Origin: Malania oleifera
Lineage: Eukaryota > Streptophyta > Magnoliopsida > Santalales > Ximeniaceae
DNA: 64,000 nucleotides
Assembly (NCBI RefSeq): GCF_029873635.1
Contig: NC_080421.1
Coordinates: forward strand, 41,955,120-42,019,119
Direction of reading: 5' to 3'
Positions 11,027 to 22,663 of this stretch are shown here, piece by piece (the first letter of the stretch is position 1; every line of letters begins with the position of its first letter). A program made the translations under genes and the position numbers. The notes under the pieces were generated by a model that was not told where the DNA came from, made no database searches, and saw nothing but the letters and a program-made list of their open reading frames with translations.

Positions 11027-13938
11027 AGGAGGGACCCTGGAAATAACAATGCACATGTCGGTGATGGTAGTGATGCAGGGTCTTCTAGTATGGGTGGTGG
11101 TGGCTCTGACTAGGTGCTGCGCAGTGTAGCACAATAGGTGATGGCAGAGATCGCACGTAATAGTAGAGAATAGGGCTACCCACCAGCTGATCAGGGTTGC
11201 ACGATCCAATAGTTCATGAGCACGCATCCTCCGACATTCTTAGGGAGAGCCGACCTTGTAGTTGCTGAAAACTGGATGTAAGAAATTGAGAAAATACTAA
11301 CGGCGTTGCACTATAATGATGATCACAGGGTCATCTATGCTACGTACAGGTAAATGGGTGAGGCCGAGACGTGGTGGACAGTTGTGAGATTGCTCAAGGA
11401 GCAGAGGCCGGTACTAGTAGACATAACCTGGTGCCGATTTAAAGAAATTTTCTTTGACCGATACTACCCCGCCACCATCAGAGAAGCCAAAGTGGAGGAA
11501 TTTGTTGACCTTATTGGTCATATCCCATTTTGATAATGAAAAATATTTTTGTATTTAACCTATGCTCTGAGTTTGTGTGCAGGATCACCCTACGCATGAA
11601 ATGGAAAAGGATCATATCTCTTGGTGGTGTATGAAGAGACTCAAGGAAAAATGAAAACAAATTGTTTACATTTGTATTTTGTATTTTTAATCATTTGGGT
11701 CTATAATAATTAATGCATGGCATGCATGGTAGGAACTATAAGCTCAAAGAATTTAGATCGACCCTAGGTCCCTGCACAATCACTTTGAAAAATTCGCTCT
11801 ATTTTATAGATAATAACCATACAAACAGGGGGAACTTTTCTTAAAAACAGGAGCTAGTTGTTAAATTTGAAAGGGCTTCGAGCGACCAACCCTAGCGCGT
11901 TAAAGACACCTCGGTCAACCATATAGGTAAAAAGTCAAAAAGGTTGACTTGGCTTGGGCGAATGGCCCAAAATGAATGCACTATTCACAGTCGACTGAAC
12001 CATGAATATTGACTTTTTTTTACCTTCCCCGGGCGCTCGAATACTTAATTCAAATATACACTGGGCGACCGAAGTATGAAGTTCGATTGACCGAACTGAC
12101 CACTTGGCGACCAAACCTCGAATGATTGGAAAATTGCCTTGGTTCAGCCACCTGAACTTGTCCTCGGGCACCCAAAGTTAAAAATTAAACTTTTCTAGTC
12201 GTAAGTGTTCGGGCGAATGACCCTGAGGTCCGGGCGAAAGAAACTCTCAGGTTGCCATATTTTAAACTGTGGTAACTCAGGTAAATTAAGGGTAAAATGT
12301 TTTGAAAATTTTTTAATTATCCCCTATGTGTCCTAACGGTTACTTTTTGGGTGAAGACCATATATATGCTCCCATTTGCAAAGATTAAGAATTAATTAGA
12401 GCTTTGATTAAGAAAATTTCTCTTTGAAATATCTAGTGCTTTTCCTTCACATACAAGGCCAAAATACTCCTATTTTGTTCATTCCCTTGAAAAATCATAT
12501 TTAGTGAGAGTATTGTGAGATATCCTACACTTCCTATACAAGCTTATACTCTCATTGTTGTGATTGCTTGTTGATTTTATTGAGAGTTAAGCCCAAAAGT
12601 TTTTCCCATAGATTTAATTCATAAATTCATTTTGTGGGGAAACTTGTATTAGCTTGTGAGTCTTTGCACCTTTTATTGCAAAACTCTTGAGTTTGTCTTG
12701 TGTTTTGAAGCAAATATTTTTTTTGACAAGCTTGTATTCTAAAAATCTCTTGTGCTTGATCATTATACTCTTGAATTCTTTGAAACATCATTTGTGTTTA
12801 ATATATTTATATATATTGTTTCAAATAAAGCTTGCTAGCACACTCTCACACTTTGATTGTCACACTGACATTATCTTGAGAGTTATAATATTGTCTTCAC
12901 TGAGCTTATAGATCGTATCATTTTGAAGTGCATTGGTTATACTGGTACAAATCTGCTTATTGGAGAAGCACACATTTTTTTACACGAAATTTGTAATGAT
13001 TATTTGTTGTATTCTAGGTGTGGCCTGAAGAGGTGATAATCTTGCCTGAAAGTATTATATGTAAAGGTTGAGGTTAGTCGTGCCAATTTGACCTAGTGGT
13101 AACTAGTGCCGCTCCACTCGTTAAGTGAGCCATAGTGGAATCCTTGAGATTGCGAGCCGATGCGGGGACATAGGCACATTTGTCGAATCTCAATAACATA
13201 TTTGATGTTATCTTTTCTTTACTCGCTTTTCAATACTATGCATGCTTGGTTGATTTACTTGTGCAAATTTAATTCAGTTGTATTTATTAGTTTATTTTGT
13301 ATATGCTCTAGATTGACCCTAGGTTTGTGATATACTGCTGCTGGCTATCTGGCCTAGGTGAGAAAAACTTTTAAAATCCAATTTACCCCCTTCTTAGGAT
13401 TACAATAAAGTCAAAAGAATTCCTGAACATGACTCAGGGGCATTTGACGGTTCAGCAGTACGCGGCAAAGTTTATTGAGCTGTCGCATTTTGCCTCATAT
13501 ATTTTCCCTAACAAGGCTAAAAAGGCAAGGAAGTTCAAGAGGGGTTTGACGAAAGAAATTTATGAACAGGTGGCCATTTTAAAAGTGCAAGATTTTTCAA
13601 AATTGGTGGATAGGGCCGCTGTAGCAGAGGAGAGCAAGTAGAGGGGTACTGGGACACAGAGCCAGAGAAAGACGCTTACGCCTCTTGGATTTCAGGCGGA
13701 TTCTAGCCTGGGCACATGGAGGGAAGATCGGTACGGCGAAGGTCAGAGGTAGGTGATGGGGAACCATGGGTATCAAGGCGAGTAGATTTATTCTATCTGC
13801 CTTAGATGTGGCAGGAGGCATGTGGGAGAATGCCGTGTGGGAGAGAATGTTCGTTATCAGTGTGGGAGATCTGGACACATTGCATGGGCATGTCATGGGT
13901 CGTGGATCAATGCACCAGCTTCTAGACCATTCTAGGGG
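11027..13938 (+). pseudogene. gag of element A, split by a solo LTR
   Basis: The structural protein of virus-like particles. The expected ATG reads AGG here (11027; compare ATGGACCCTGG at 22664 in C). The capsid part has MGEAETWW and [11 protein letters not shown] (to 11502), is interrupted by a solo LTR, and resumes at 13422 with LNMTQGHLTVQQYAAKF. Removing the LTR and one GAATT copy restores the reading frame across the joint. A zinc-knuckle region (13790-13880) has CLRCGRRH and CGRSGHIAWAC, with one cysteine of the second knuckle lost. In-frame stops near 11280, 11350 and 13639 make it non-functional. Confidence 0.8.
11503..13416 (+). mobile_element. Solo LTR, SIRE-like Ty1/copia
   Basis: Starts TGTTGACC and ends after a copia-type terminal block (CAATTTACCCCCTTCTTAGGATTACA, mutated end). 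It is flanked by GAATT at 11498-11502 and 13417-13421, inside the gag of A. The LTR has TCGGGCGAATGA and GGGCGACCGAA-type dyads in U3 (11880-12240), a TATA-like TATATATGC at 12361 and C-rich sequence near its end. No internal region or second LTR exists, as expected after LTR-LTR recombination. Confidence 0.85.
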
Positions 13939-13959
13939 AATAACCAAGCACCCTGAGGA

Positions 13960-15796
13960 GGCCAGCTGAGGAACATCGCCCCGGTGAGGGTCTATGCATT
14001 GACGCCAAGAGACACTAAGGCTATGGGCGATATGGTGACAGGTACCATTAATATGCTTTCAATTAGAGCTATTGTTTTATTTGACTCGGGGGCCACACAT
14101 TCTTTTGTGTCTATGAGGTACGTCAAATTATGTGGGGTAGAAACTTAGTTGTTAGACACCGAGTTGTTAGTAGCTACACCGATAGGGTAAGTAGTGAGGT
14201 GTCGAAGGGTGCTTAGAGGCTATCCAGTAGATATTCATGGGAAAGTATTACCATCTAACCTAATAGTGTTAGACATGCATGGATTTGATATGATTTTGGG
14301 TATGGACTGGCTAGCAACTAATTATGCCAGTATTGATTGTTATCAGAAAGATGTGATATTTAGGCCTCCTGGAGAGCAGGAGTTCAGATTCATGGGGTCT
14401 TGTGTGCGCACCTCACCATAGTTGGTGTTAGCTATTCAAGCGAGGAGGTTACTCTGAGATGGTTGCCAGGGATACATAGCTTGTATAAAAGAAATGTCAT
14501 AGAGAGAATTGAAACTTGCTAATATTCCAGCAGTTAAGGAATTTTTAGATGTTTTTCTAGAGGAACTACTTGATTTACCATCGGAATGTGAAATTGAGTT
14601 TACTATTGATTTACTTCCAGGGACAACACTAATTTTTAAAGCACCCTACGAAATGGCTCCAGCAGAGTTAAAATAATTAAAAGACCAGTTGTAGGAATTA
14701 TTATATAAAGGGTTTATCAGGCCTAATGTATCGCCCTGGGGAAGGCTAGTTTTATTTGTAAAGAAAAATGATTGAATGATGAGGATGTGCATTGATTATA
14801 GAGAGATAAATAAAGTGACAGTTAAAAATAAGTATCCTCTTCCCCGTATTGATGACAAATTTGATCAGCTCTAGGGAACCCGAGTCTACTCTAAGATTGA
14901 TCTTCAGTCAATATACCATCTTGTAAAAATTAAAGCAGAAGATGTTCTGAAGACAGCCTTCTGAACCAGGTATGGCCACTACGAGTTTTTGGTTATTCCG
15001 TTCGGATTGACCAATGCACTAGCAGCGTTTATGGACCTAATGAACAGGGTATTCCACCAGTATTTGGACCAATTTTTTGTTGTTTTCATTAATGATATTT
15101 TGGTTTACTCAAAGAGTTTTGAGGAGCACGAAGATCATCTAAGAATGGTGCTGCAGGTGTTGAGAGAAAAGAAGTTGTACACTAAGTTCAAAAAATGTGA
15201 ATTAGGACTGAAGGAGGTTACCTTCCTTGGACATGTGATCTCCAGGGATGGTATTTCAGTAGATCCAAGCAATATAGAAGCGATAATGAATTGGGCGAGA
15301 TCGAGGAATATTCAGGAGATTAAAAGTTTCTTCAATCTAGCGGGATACTATGGACGGTTTGTAGACAATTTTTCCAAATTATCAAGTCCTCTGACACAAC
15401 TCATGAGGAAAAATGTGAAGTCCAAGTGGACCGATGAATGTGAGCAGAGCTTTCAAGAGTTGAAGCATTGACTCGTCACCGCACCAGTTTTGACCATCCC
15501 ATTAGGGGATGGAGATTATATGATCTACAGTGATGCGCCTCTGAGAAGACTTGGTTGTGTATTGATGCAGTAAGGAAAGGTTATGGGATACGCTTCTCAG
15601 CAACTCAAGGAATATGAAAAGAATTATCCAACGCATGATTTAGAGTTGGCTGCAATGGTGTATGCCTTAAAGATTTGGAGGCATTATCTGTATGGTGGGA
15701 AATATGAGATCTTTACAAATCATAAAATTTTGAAATATTTCTTCACACAAAAAAAGTTGAATATAAGGCAGAAAAGACGGTTGGAGTTAATTAAAT
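13960..15796 (+). pseudogene. protease-RT-RNase H of element A
   Basis: One reading frame with many stops and no evident frameshift. The aspartic protease motif LFDSGATHSFV starts at 14080, with the C-terminal ILGMDWLA near 14297. RT blocks follow: IDYREINKV (14790), YPLPRIDD (14833), [15 protein letters not shown] (14971) and the catalytic box. That box reads FINDILVY (15086), so one of the paired catalytic aspartates is Asn. [10 protein letters not shown] (15228) and [12 protein letters not shown] (15332) close the RT region. RNase H has ELAAMVYALKIWRHYLYG and ends around LELIK (15796), where a copia LTR fragment begins. Many stops are TAG or TGA where CAG, TGG or CGA would be expected. Similarity to C and the LTR structure suggest a Tekay/Del-like chromovirus; lineage is an inference. 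Confidence 0.85.
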
Positions 15797-16159
15797 GTTG
15801 GTTTTTTGAGTCTGATCTCTATTTTGATGTTGACAAACACAAGTGTCTTATGTGTGTACTTGTGCTTGAATAGGTCATAATTCAGGACACACATAAGGGG
15901 CAGGAAGTGGATGCCAATCTAGGACTTAAAACGTATAAAACTTGGGCATATTCCATGGAGTGTTCAGAGCAAAAGGAGAAAACATATTTGATTTGTATTT
16001 GTAATGCATTTAAGTTTTATTATTTTGCTCTGTAATAATGCATGCATCTGCATGATATGTCTAAATGCTCAGATTGACCTTAAATAGACCTTAGGGAACA
16101 TAGAGTTTAACCAAAAACCCTTTTCATAAAAACTAAAATCAAACAAAGGTTTTGGAATA
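15797..16159 (+). mobile_element. Ty1/copia LTR fragment (5' end)
   Basis: Begins TGTTGGTTTTTTGAGTCTGATC, closely related to the start of the D LTR read on the minus strand (TGTTGACTTTTTGAATCTG at 41230). It stays similar for about 360 bases, including the CATGATATG and ATAGACCTTAGGGA regions. It ends abruptly at the joint with the C-terminal pol remnant of B. No target duplication is seen, so a deletion removed its right part. Confidence 0.7.
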
Positions 16160-16643
16160 GCCTTAGGTGAAGAGATACCAGTTCAGATCCTAGATCATAG
16201 AGAGCAGGAGCTATGCACGAAGAGGATTCCGTTAGTAAAGGTGTTGTGGCATAATCACGCAATGGAGGAAGCTTTATAGGAGTTGGAGACAGAGATACTT
16301 CTGAAGTATCCTCATCATTTCAGAGACGTTCAAAGCTAGACAAGTAAGTAGATCAACAGGTGAGTGGTTTTATGTATATATAGTGATTATAGTAGGTTTG
16401 GTTATGATTTAGCGTATGTTTGGTCTTTGAGAGAGTTTTGTTTGGATATTGTAATCTCCCGAGACATTATGTGTAACCACGGTATTCCTTCGTCATAAGT
16501 AAGGGCAGGTAATAAATTTGGAACGAGGCTGCTATGTGGGTGGCCGCCAGCTTTTTCTAGAGTCAGAGCAGTGATAGTTCAGATGATGTGATAGAAAATA
16601 GTTAGCAAATTTTGAGGATGAAATTTTTATAAGGAGGGGAGAT
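16160..16643 (+). pseudogene. B pol C-terminus, 3' UTR and polypurine tract
   Basis: Reads EEIPVQILDHREQELCTKR then VKVLWHNHAMEEA from about 16170 to 16339, with one in-frame TAG at 16276. This is the tail after the integrase of chromovirus-type pol and is nearly identical with 31035-31200. The 3' untranslated part includes the conserved GTAATCTCCC block (16451-16515). The polypurine tract AAGGAGGGGAGAT occupies 16631-16643. Confidence 0.75.
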
Positions 16644-16962
16644 TGTAGTATCCTGAACCAGGAGATAAAGAAATAAATTAATAAAAGAGAGGGATGGAAA
16701 ATTTAGGAAAAAGGGGTAGCATGGCCTCGTTGACGAATCCTAGTATTCATCGACGAGCGCCCTTCTAGGTATCATCGATGAAGTTTAGGTCCTTCTCAAC
16801 AAAGAGATCCTAAGAGTTTTGGATAAATTCAAGCTTCAGGTTCATCGACAAAGGCAGGCGGTCGTCGACGAACTCCCTTTTGCAGTTCGTTGATGAAGAC
16901 TCCATTTTGTCAACGAATGTGACCAGGTTAAAGACTTAAAGGTGAAGCAAGCTTTGATATTT

Positions 16963-16980
16963 TATAAAAATAAATATCTT

Positions 16981-17023
<43 letters not shown>
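16963..17023 (+). promoter_or_regulatory. LTR promoter of B: TATA plus (CT)n
   Basis: TATAAAAA at 16963 is followed by a (CT)n run at about 16983-17023. In the second B LTR the box reads TTAGAAAA and the CT tract is much shorter, so only this copy retains the promoter. The solo LTR insertion 80 bases further on separates it from the rest of the LTR. Confidence 0.5.
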
Positions 17024-17027
<4 letters not shown>

Positions 17028-17101
17028 CCATGAACTGGACTCTCTCTCCTCAATTTTCTTACCGATCATCGCCAGATTCAACGATCAAAAGTTACCACTA
17101 A

Positions 17102-17372
17102 TGTAACAACCCAAAGAATAATAGTATTTAAATAATAAATAAAAGGGTAAATGGTACAGTAAAAGCAGGAGGCAGCCGACGAACATAGGGGTTTCGTCGA
17201 TGAGGGTTCTTCAGGAATCGTCGACGAGAAGATACCAAGAGAGGATTATTGGGAAGTCTAAAATTCGTTGACAAGGGTGTAGGTTCATCAATGAACTTTC
17301 TACAAGATTCGTCGATGAAGTGACGTGGCTCGTTGACGAATCCCGCAGTATAAAGAGCCCTAAATTGAAGAT

Positions 17373-17415
<43 letters not shown>

Positions 17416-19020
17416 GATTCCTTCTCTATCTCTCTTCAATTTCAGCCCCATCAGTCGCTAGATCGAATATTTGAGGCCACCACGATGCTCCTGGCAAAGT
17501 TCTCTCCAAGTTTACCGGAGCGGATCGTCGGTAGAATCGAGTTGAGTTTCTTCCCAGAATCAGGGTAAGATCTTTTAGTCAGTTTTTTACATTATGGCAG
17601 CTGTAGGAAATGAAATAGGCAAAGAAATAATGATATTCTATTTTGGAAAATATTGTTTTCAGGGTGTTGAGTAGGAAGCCCTGCGGGTGTTAGACTAGTA
17701 TACCATAGGGGCTTTCCAGTAGTTAGGTAAGGGAAACATGTTATGCCAGGAAACTCTTTTATAATTTCAGCATGAATTATATATTTTTATCAAATTATTA
17801 TTCAAATTATATATATTTATAGTTTCCAGAACTTGATAATATTAGTATGTATTTGTGTGGCTTGAGTCGATAATAGAAACAATACTATGTTTATAGAATT
17901 TGTTAATACCATGTTTATAGTTACTAACATACATACCATGTTATTTGCATGTTATCGAATGACAAATTTTTTAGTATATAGTATACTCAGAAATATGTAT
18001 TTTCAGTAATCTCAGAATAACATGTTTATTAGCACCATAACGCCCCGATATACATATATTCAGATAACAGTTCAATTATACTGAAATCATATTTTTAGTC
18101 AGTTTATTTAGAATTTCAGATAAATTTTATGGGGTTATGGTTATTTTAGAAATCACAGTAAAAATAGTTTATTACAGATATTAATTACCTATATAGTATC
18201 AGACCCTGATGGATCAGAAAGTAGAGCACGGTACCGTAGCTACAGATATCCAGTTCAGAGTGCAACCACTTTACTCAGACAGTAAGTGGTATGAGATCGA
18301 TCGTGCCCACGTTGGGACAGGCTCTCCATCATATATGGATTGGGGGGGGGCGATCAGACTGTCAGAGTTCAGTTGACTTACCCTGGTCAGCCAGCCAGGA
18401 TAGATCCCGCCTTCGGGCCGCACAACCCTGTCATGAGGGGTTAAATCATGACATACAGTCTCCAGGGAAATTTCTCAGATATTATGAGTACTATCAGACT
18501 TTCAGAAATAGTAGTATTAATATGAAAAGTAATTTCACACAAATTGGCAATGTACAGTTATGTAGTTAATGGTTTTATTATACGTTATGTAATATCAGCA
18601 CTTTTGGATTCAGTTATTCATATTATTCTTAAATCAAATTATTTTTACCAAATTATAGCTCAATAACCACACACTAGTAATAGCATGTTTCATCTTACTG
18701 AGCGTTGGCTCATCCCACTGTTGAATTGTTTTTTAGGTGAACCAGCTAGGCGAGCGGAGTAGGCTCGTGAGTAGAGGGGCTGTTGTACTGCCCTTTTTGA
18801 GAATGAGTATTTTTGGGTAGCATGTTTTTGTAAACCTTTGGTATTAGTAAGGGTAGTTTCGGGAAAACAATGATGGTTGTATATTGTGGGTTGGTTTGAC
18901 ACTTTGGTATTGTATTATATGTGGATTTATTCTATATGATTGGCCTTCCGTTGTTTAGGTTAATGATTGAATTTAAAACTAGGGAAAAATAAGATTTTAT
19001 TTTATTAGCTGGTCGTTACA
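17102..19020 (+). mobile_element. Solo LTR, gypsy family G1
   Basis: TGTAACAACCC to GGTCGTTACA, flanked by ACTAA (17097-17101 and 19021-19025). The host LTR is continuous without it in the other B copy (around 31937). It carries GTCGAC-type dyads in U3 (17180-17345), TATA with (CT)n, the palindrome ACGGTACCGT (18228-18237), the CCACT arm and its partner (18266-18289) and TGAGCGTTGGCTCA (18699-18712). Confidence 0.9.
17349..17411 (+). promoter_or_regulatory. LTR promoter of G1: TATA plus (CT)n
   Basis: TATAAAGAG at 17349 followed by (CT)n at about 17377-17411. The layout matches that of the B, C and A LTRs. Confidence 0.5.
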
Positions 19021-20409
19021 ACTAAGGTCTAAGAGCAGTTCTCTACATATTTAGCAGAGTGGATTATTGATCTGAGAATTTTGGGCTCCACTCCCAAAAG
19101 CTAAGGTTTCGGCCTTTTAGTGCGTTTTTCAGGAAAACAGGTAAGGGGATTATATTATATCAACTATGTTTATGATTTCTAACCAAATAGAATGTTAAAA
19201 TGGTGTTTATATATGCAATTACGACTTTTCTAGGGTTCCCGAGCCTAGGGTTCAGTTAACTGACTTTATTTACGAAACCAACCGTGTAAATTTAAATATG
19301 ATATTTTTAAAGTATAGTATTGGACTTTCTGAACGTTTTCACTGGTTGGAAAATTGTTATTTCAAACCATAGGCTTGTTTTAAAACCAACCAAAGACGGT
19401 AGGGTTGATTATCTCCATTTTCCCCATATTTAGCTATAAATCTATATTTAGTAAAATAACAACCTAAAGATATTCGTACCCTAGTTTTAGCAATAGTATT
19501 TACCTTCTTAAGCAGATAATTTATTTATGAGTTACCAGATGAAAAATTGTGTGGCATGAGTATAGTTTTTAATTGACATTAAATGAGTAGGTTTTGTGTA
19601 ATACTAAAATGTAATGGCTATATGCCCAGATATAAGATATGATGGCTATACGCCAAGAGATGAGATATGAAGGCTAAAGGCCAAGTTTATGAAATTTCGA
19701 TTTTTACCGAGCCAGTTTATGATAGATATGATACGTCAGTTTTTATGGAGCCAATTTATGACAGATATGATACGCCGATTTTTACCGAGTCAGTATCTAG
19801 CAGATATTTTCACAGAATTATATATAGCTTATGTCCTATATAGTTTTATGAAATGAATTATGATTATAGTTTTTTACGATGTAAATTTCCATATGTGATA
19901 ATAAAGCTATGTTGATACGATCTCACTGTAAGAGCACGGTACCATAGCTATATGTATGTAGGGGTGCAACCACACGTCTCAGATAGAGTGTGGATATGAG
20001 AAAGGTGATTGGTGGCCTGGGTAAAGTACTCCCCGATGCAGAAATTCCGGGGCTCCATCTGATGCAGTACTTCCGGATAACTTTACCTTCGGGCACAATG
20101 TAGAGACCCGAAGAATTATAGTAATTAAATAATAAAGAAAGGGGAGAAAAATAATTTTAAAAGGGATTTTAGCAGGGTCTTGTCAACGAGTGAAGAAGTG
20201 CTCTTCGACGAGCAGGGCCTTGGGCTTGTCGACGGGAACGCATGTCTTATTGATGAGAATTTACGGAGGGACTGTTTCCAGAACTTGAAACTCATCGATG
20301 AGGAGAAAGTGTTCGTTGACAAGCTCCTTTCGTGGACTCGTCGACGAGGAGATGTGACTCGTCGACGAGGAGATGTGACTCATCGGCGAGGCCATGTGAA
20401 CAAGCATTC

Positions 20410-20455
20410 TATAAAAGGCCAAGAATCCATTCTCCTATGAGAGAAGCATGTAGGA

Positions 20456-20488
<33 letters not shown>
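20410..20488 (+). promoter_or_regulatory. LTR promoter of C: TATA plus (CT)n
   Basis: TATAAAAGG at 20410 is followed 40-70 bases on by a (CT)n run (20460-20488). The 3' LTR has TATATAAAAGG at 26487 and a short CT run. Confidence 0.6.
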
Positions 20489-21178
20489 AACTTCATCCCT
20501 CTGCCTTCTCTCTAGAAATCCACCTTCATTCTAGGCTAGTTTGACGATCCGAAGCCGCCACGTTGCTCTTGGGAAGATTCTCTAAAAATCTACTGGAGTG
20601 ATTTGTTGGTTAGGCCAACTTGGACACCATCCCAAAATTTGGGTAAGTTGATTATTTTATGTTTTATTAAGGTATTTGGTATTTTTGAGATGAGGAAATG
20701 TATTAGATGAGGTTATATTGAATTTTTTTTGGGGGAAATGTAAATTTCAAGGTATTAAGCTGGGAACACCACGAGTGTAGGATAGGTTAATTTGTGGGCT
20801 TTTCAGTAAGTCAGGTAAGAGGATAAACTAAGTCAGCATTTTTCATGACATTATTTACCATATTACAACATTTATTTTCAGAAATTATGTATGTATTAGC
20901 ACAGTGTTTGGGAATACTGCAATTGAATAGAAAAATGGATTTTAATGTTATTTATCAAGAAATATGGTTTCAGATCAGGTTTTACACTTAAAAACATTAT
21001 TTATATTTTTGTGGCATGAGTATAATTTTCATAAAATTGTATTATATCATAATATTGTTATTTTCCCACAATAAGCATGTTTTTCTTAGTTTTTGAGAAA
21101 ACCATGAAAACGATATAGGAACTATGTTTAAAGTATGGTATTGAAACAGTACAAGGATTTAAAAACTATGCATGTAAA

Positions 21179-21362
21179 AATATGCCGGTGTAAAGGCCGT
21201 GGTTTTACATGATATAATATGTCGGCGTAAGGGCCATGGTTTTATATGATATGCTATGCTGACGTAAGGGCCGTGGTTTTGCATGTTATACTATGCCGGC
21301 GTCAGGGCCGTGATTCACAAAATATAATATGCCAACGTAAGGGTCGTGGTTTACATGATATG
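21179..21362 (+). repeat. 37-bp tandem repeat in C LTR, 5 units
   Basis: Units of the form TATGCCGGCGTAAGGGCC then GTGGTTTTACATGATATAA. The 3' LTR has only four at 27239-27385. Other gypsy LTRs carry unrelated short repeats at the same relative place (for example 19620-19800 in B). Confidence 0.85.
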
Positions 21363-22360
21363 TTTTGCAAAAGTTCATGAAAATATTATTATTAAAGATA
21401 TTATTATGAAGCAGCTATGAATCATTATATAAAAGTTACTATTTGTTATCAGAATCCGGATGGCTTGGTTTCGGCTTTCACGTAGCATGATACCGTAGCT
21501 ATATTTTCACGATCATGTATATGTTAGTGCTACCACATGTCGTAAGGGACTGTGGGAGAACGGAAGTCAATGTTGTTTTATGGTAGTGCAAGCGTCCCTC
21601 TGGCAGTTTGGACTAGGAGGGGCAGACCCATCGTACTTATAGACTTATGTTGATCTAGCATAATTGGTCAGCCATTGCTAGGTCTCGCCTTCGAGCCACA
21701 CAACCTAGTCTTGTGAGGGTAAGATATGACACCAGCCAACTATCCATCCAAGGTGTTATTTCATATATAGTATTATAAGATGATTTTCATGTATAGAAAC
21801 TTAGTATGTTATACCATGTTATGATAAATTATGTTTTACTTAGATATGATACAGACGGTTTTACCATATATGATTTATGAACTATTACATGTATAACACG
21901 AAAATACTCATATTGCCACACACTGATGTTAGTTTATTTCCCTTACTGAGAGATGTCTCACCCCAACTATATAAACATTTCAAGAGACCCAGATAGAAGA
22001 GCAGATAGAGCTCCGCATCATTAGAGGTCGACTGTTCCACCCTGACAGAAGGGTAAGTCGTTATGCTAGAGTCTGATGGACTTTTGGGTTATGACCCTAT
22101 GGCACTTTTTGATATTTTTGGGATGTGTATATGTGTATAATAGGTATGGTATAGAACTCTGGTATTGTCATGGCTGGATGATTTGATATGTATATAATTG
22201 TACATTTTCCGTTGCTTAGGTATCAGAGTTATATTTCAGGTGTATCCCTGGTACCCATGAGTCTAGGTTGATCATGTTTTATCAGCATAACAGGATATTA
22301 GGATTATTACATTAAATTTTATTAAAAAAAATTATTGAAATTAGGCAGGTCGTTATAGCT

Positions 22361-22373
22361 TGGTATCAAAGCC
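22361..22373 (+). promoter_or_regulatory. Primer-binding site, element C
   Basis: TGGTATCAAAGCC, one mismatch from the iMet-type TGGTATCAGAGCC, three bases after the LTR end. Confidence 0.85.
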
Positions 22374-22663
22374 TAGGTTGCTAGGTTTTGTAGACTCTAA
22401 AGTGCAGCGGAAACAATACTAGAGTTTAGGAAAAGGATTTGAGATTTTGTTCTGCAATTTGGAGGCAAGACTTCTATGGTGGTTTCTGTATTTTTCTTGG
22501 GGTGACGATTTTAGGAAAGTCATAGTAAACTATTGTCAGGTTGTGTTTCTAAAGTGTAGGACTGAATTTTGAATTAAGAAAAGGATGTTAAGATACGAGA
22601 TTTTGGGTAGTTGTGTAAATTATAAGAATAGAGTCCCTAATCCATGTTTATTGTCTTTTCAGG

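Larger units (their letters stand above)
20099..22357 (+). repeat. 5' LTR of element C
   Basis: Runs 2259 bases and ends CGTTATA (CA end mutated to TA). It carries GTCGAC dyads at 20180-20395, TATA at 20410, a five-unit tandem array at 21179-21362, a CCACA/TGTGG dyad (21533-21555) and TGAGAGATGTCTCA (21947-21960). Confidence 0.9.
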
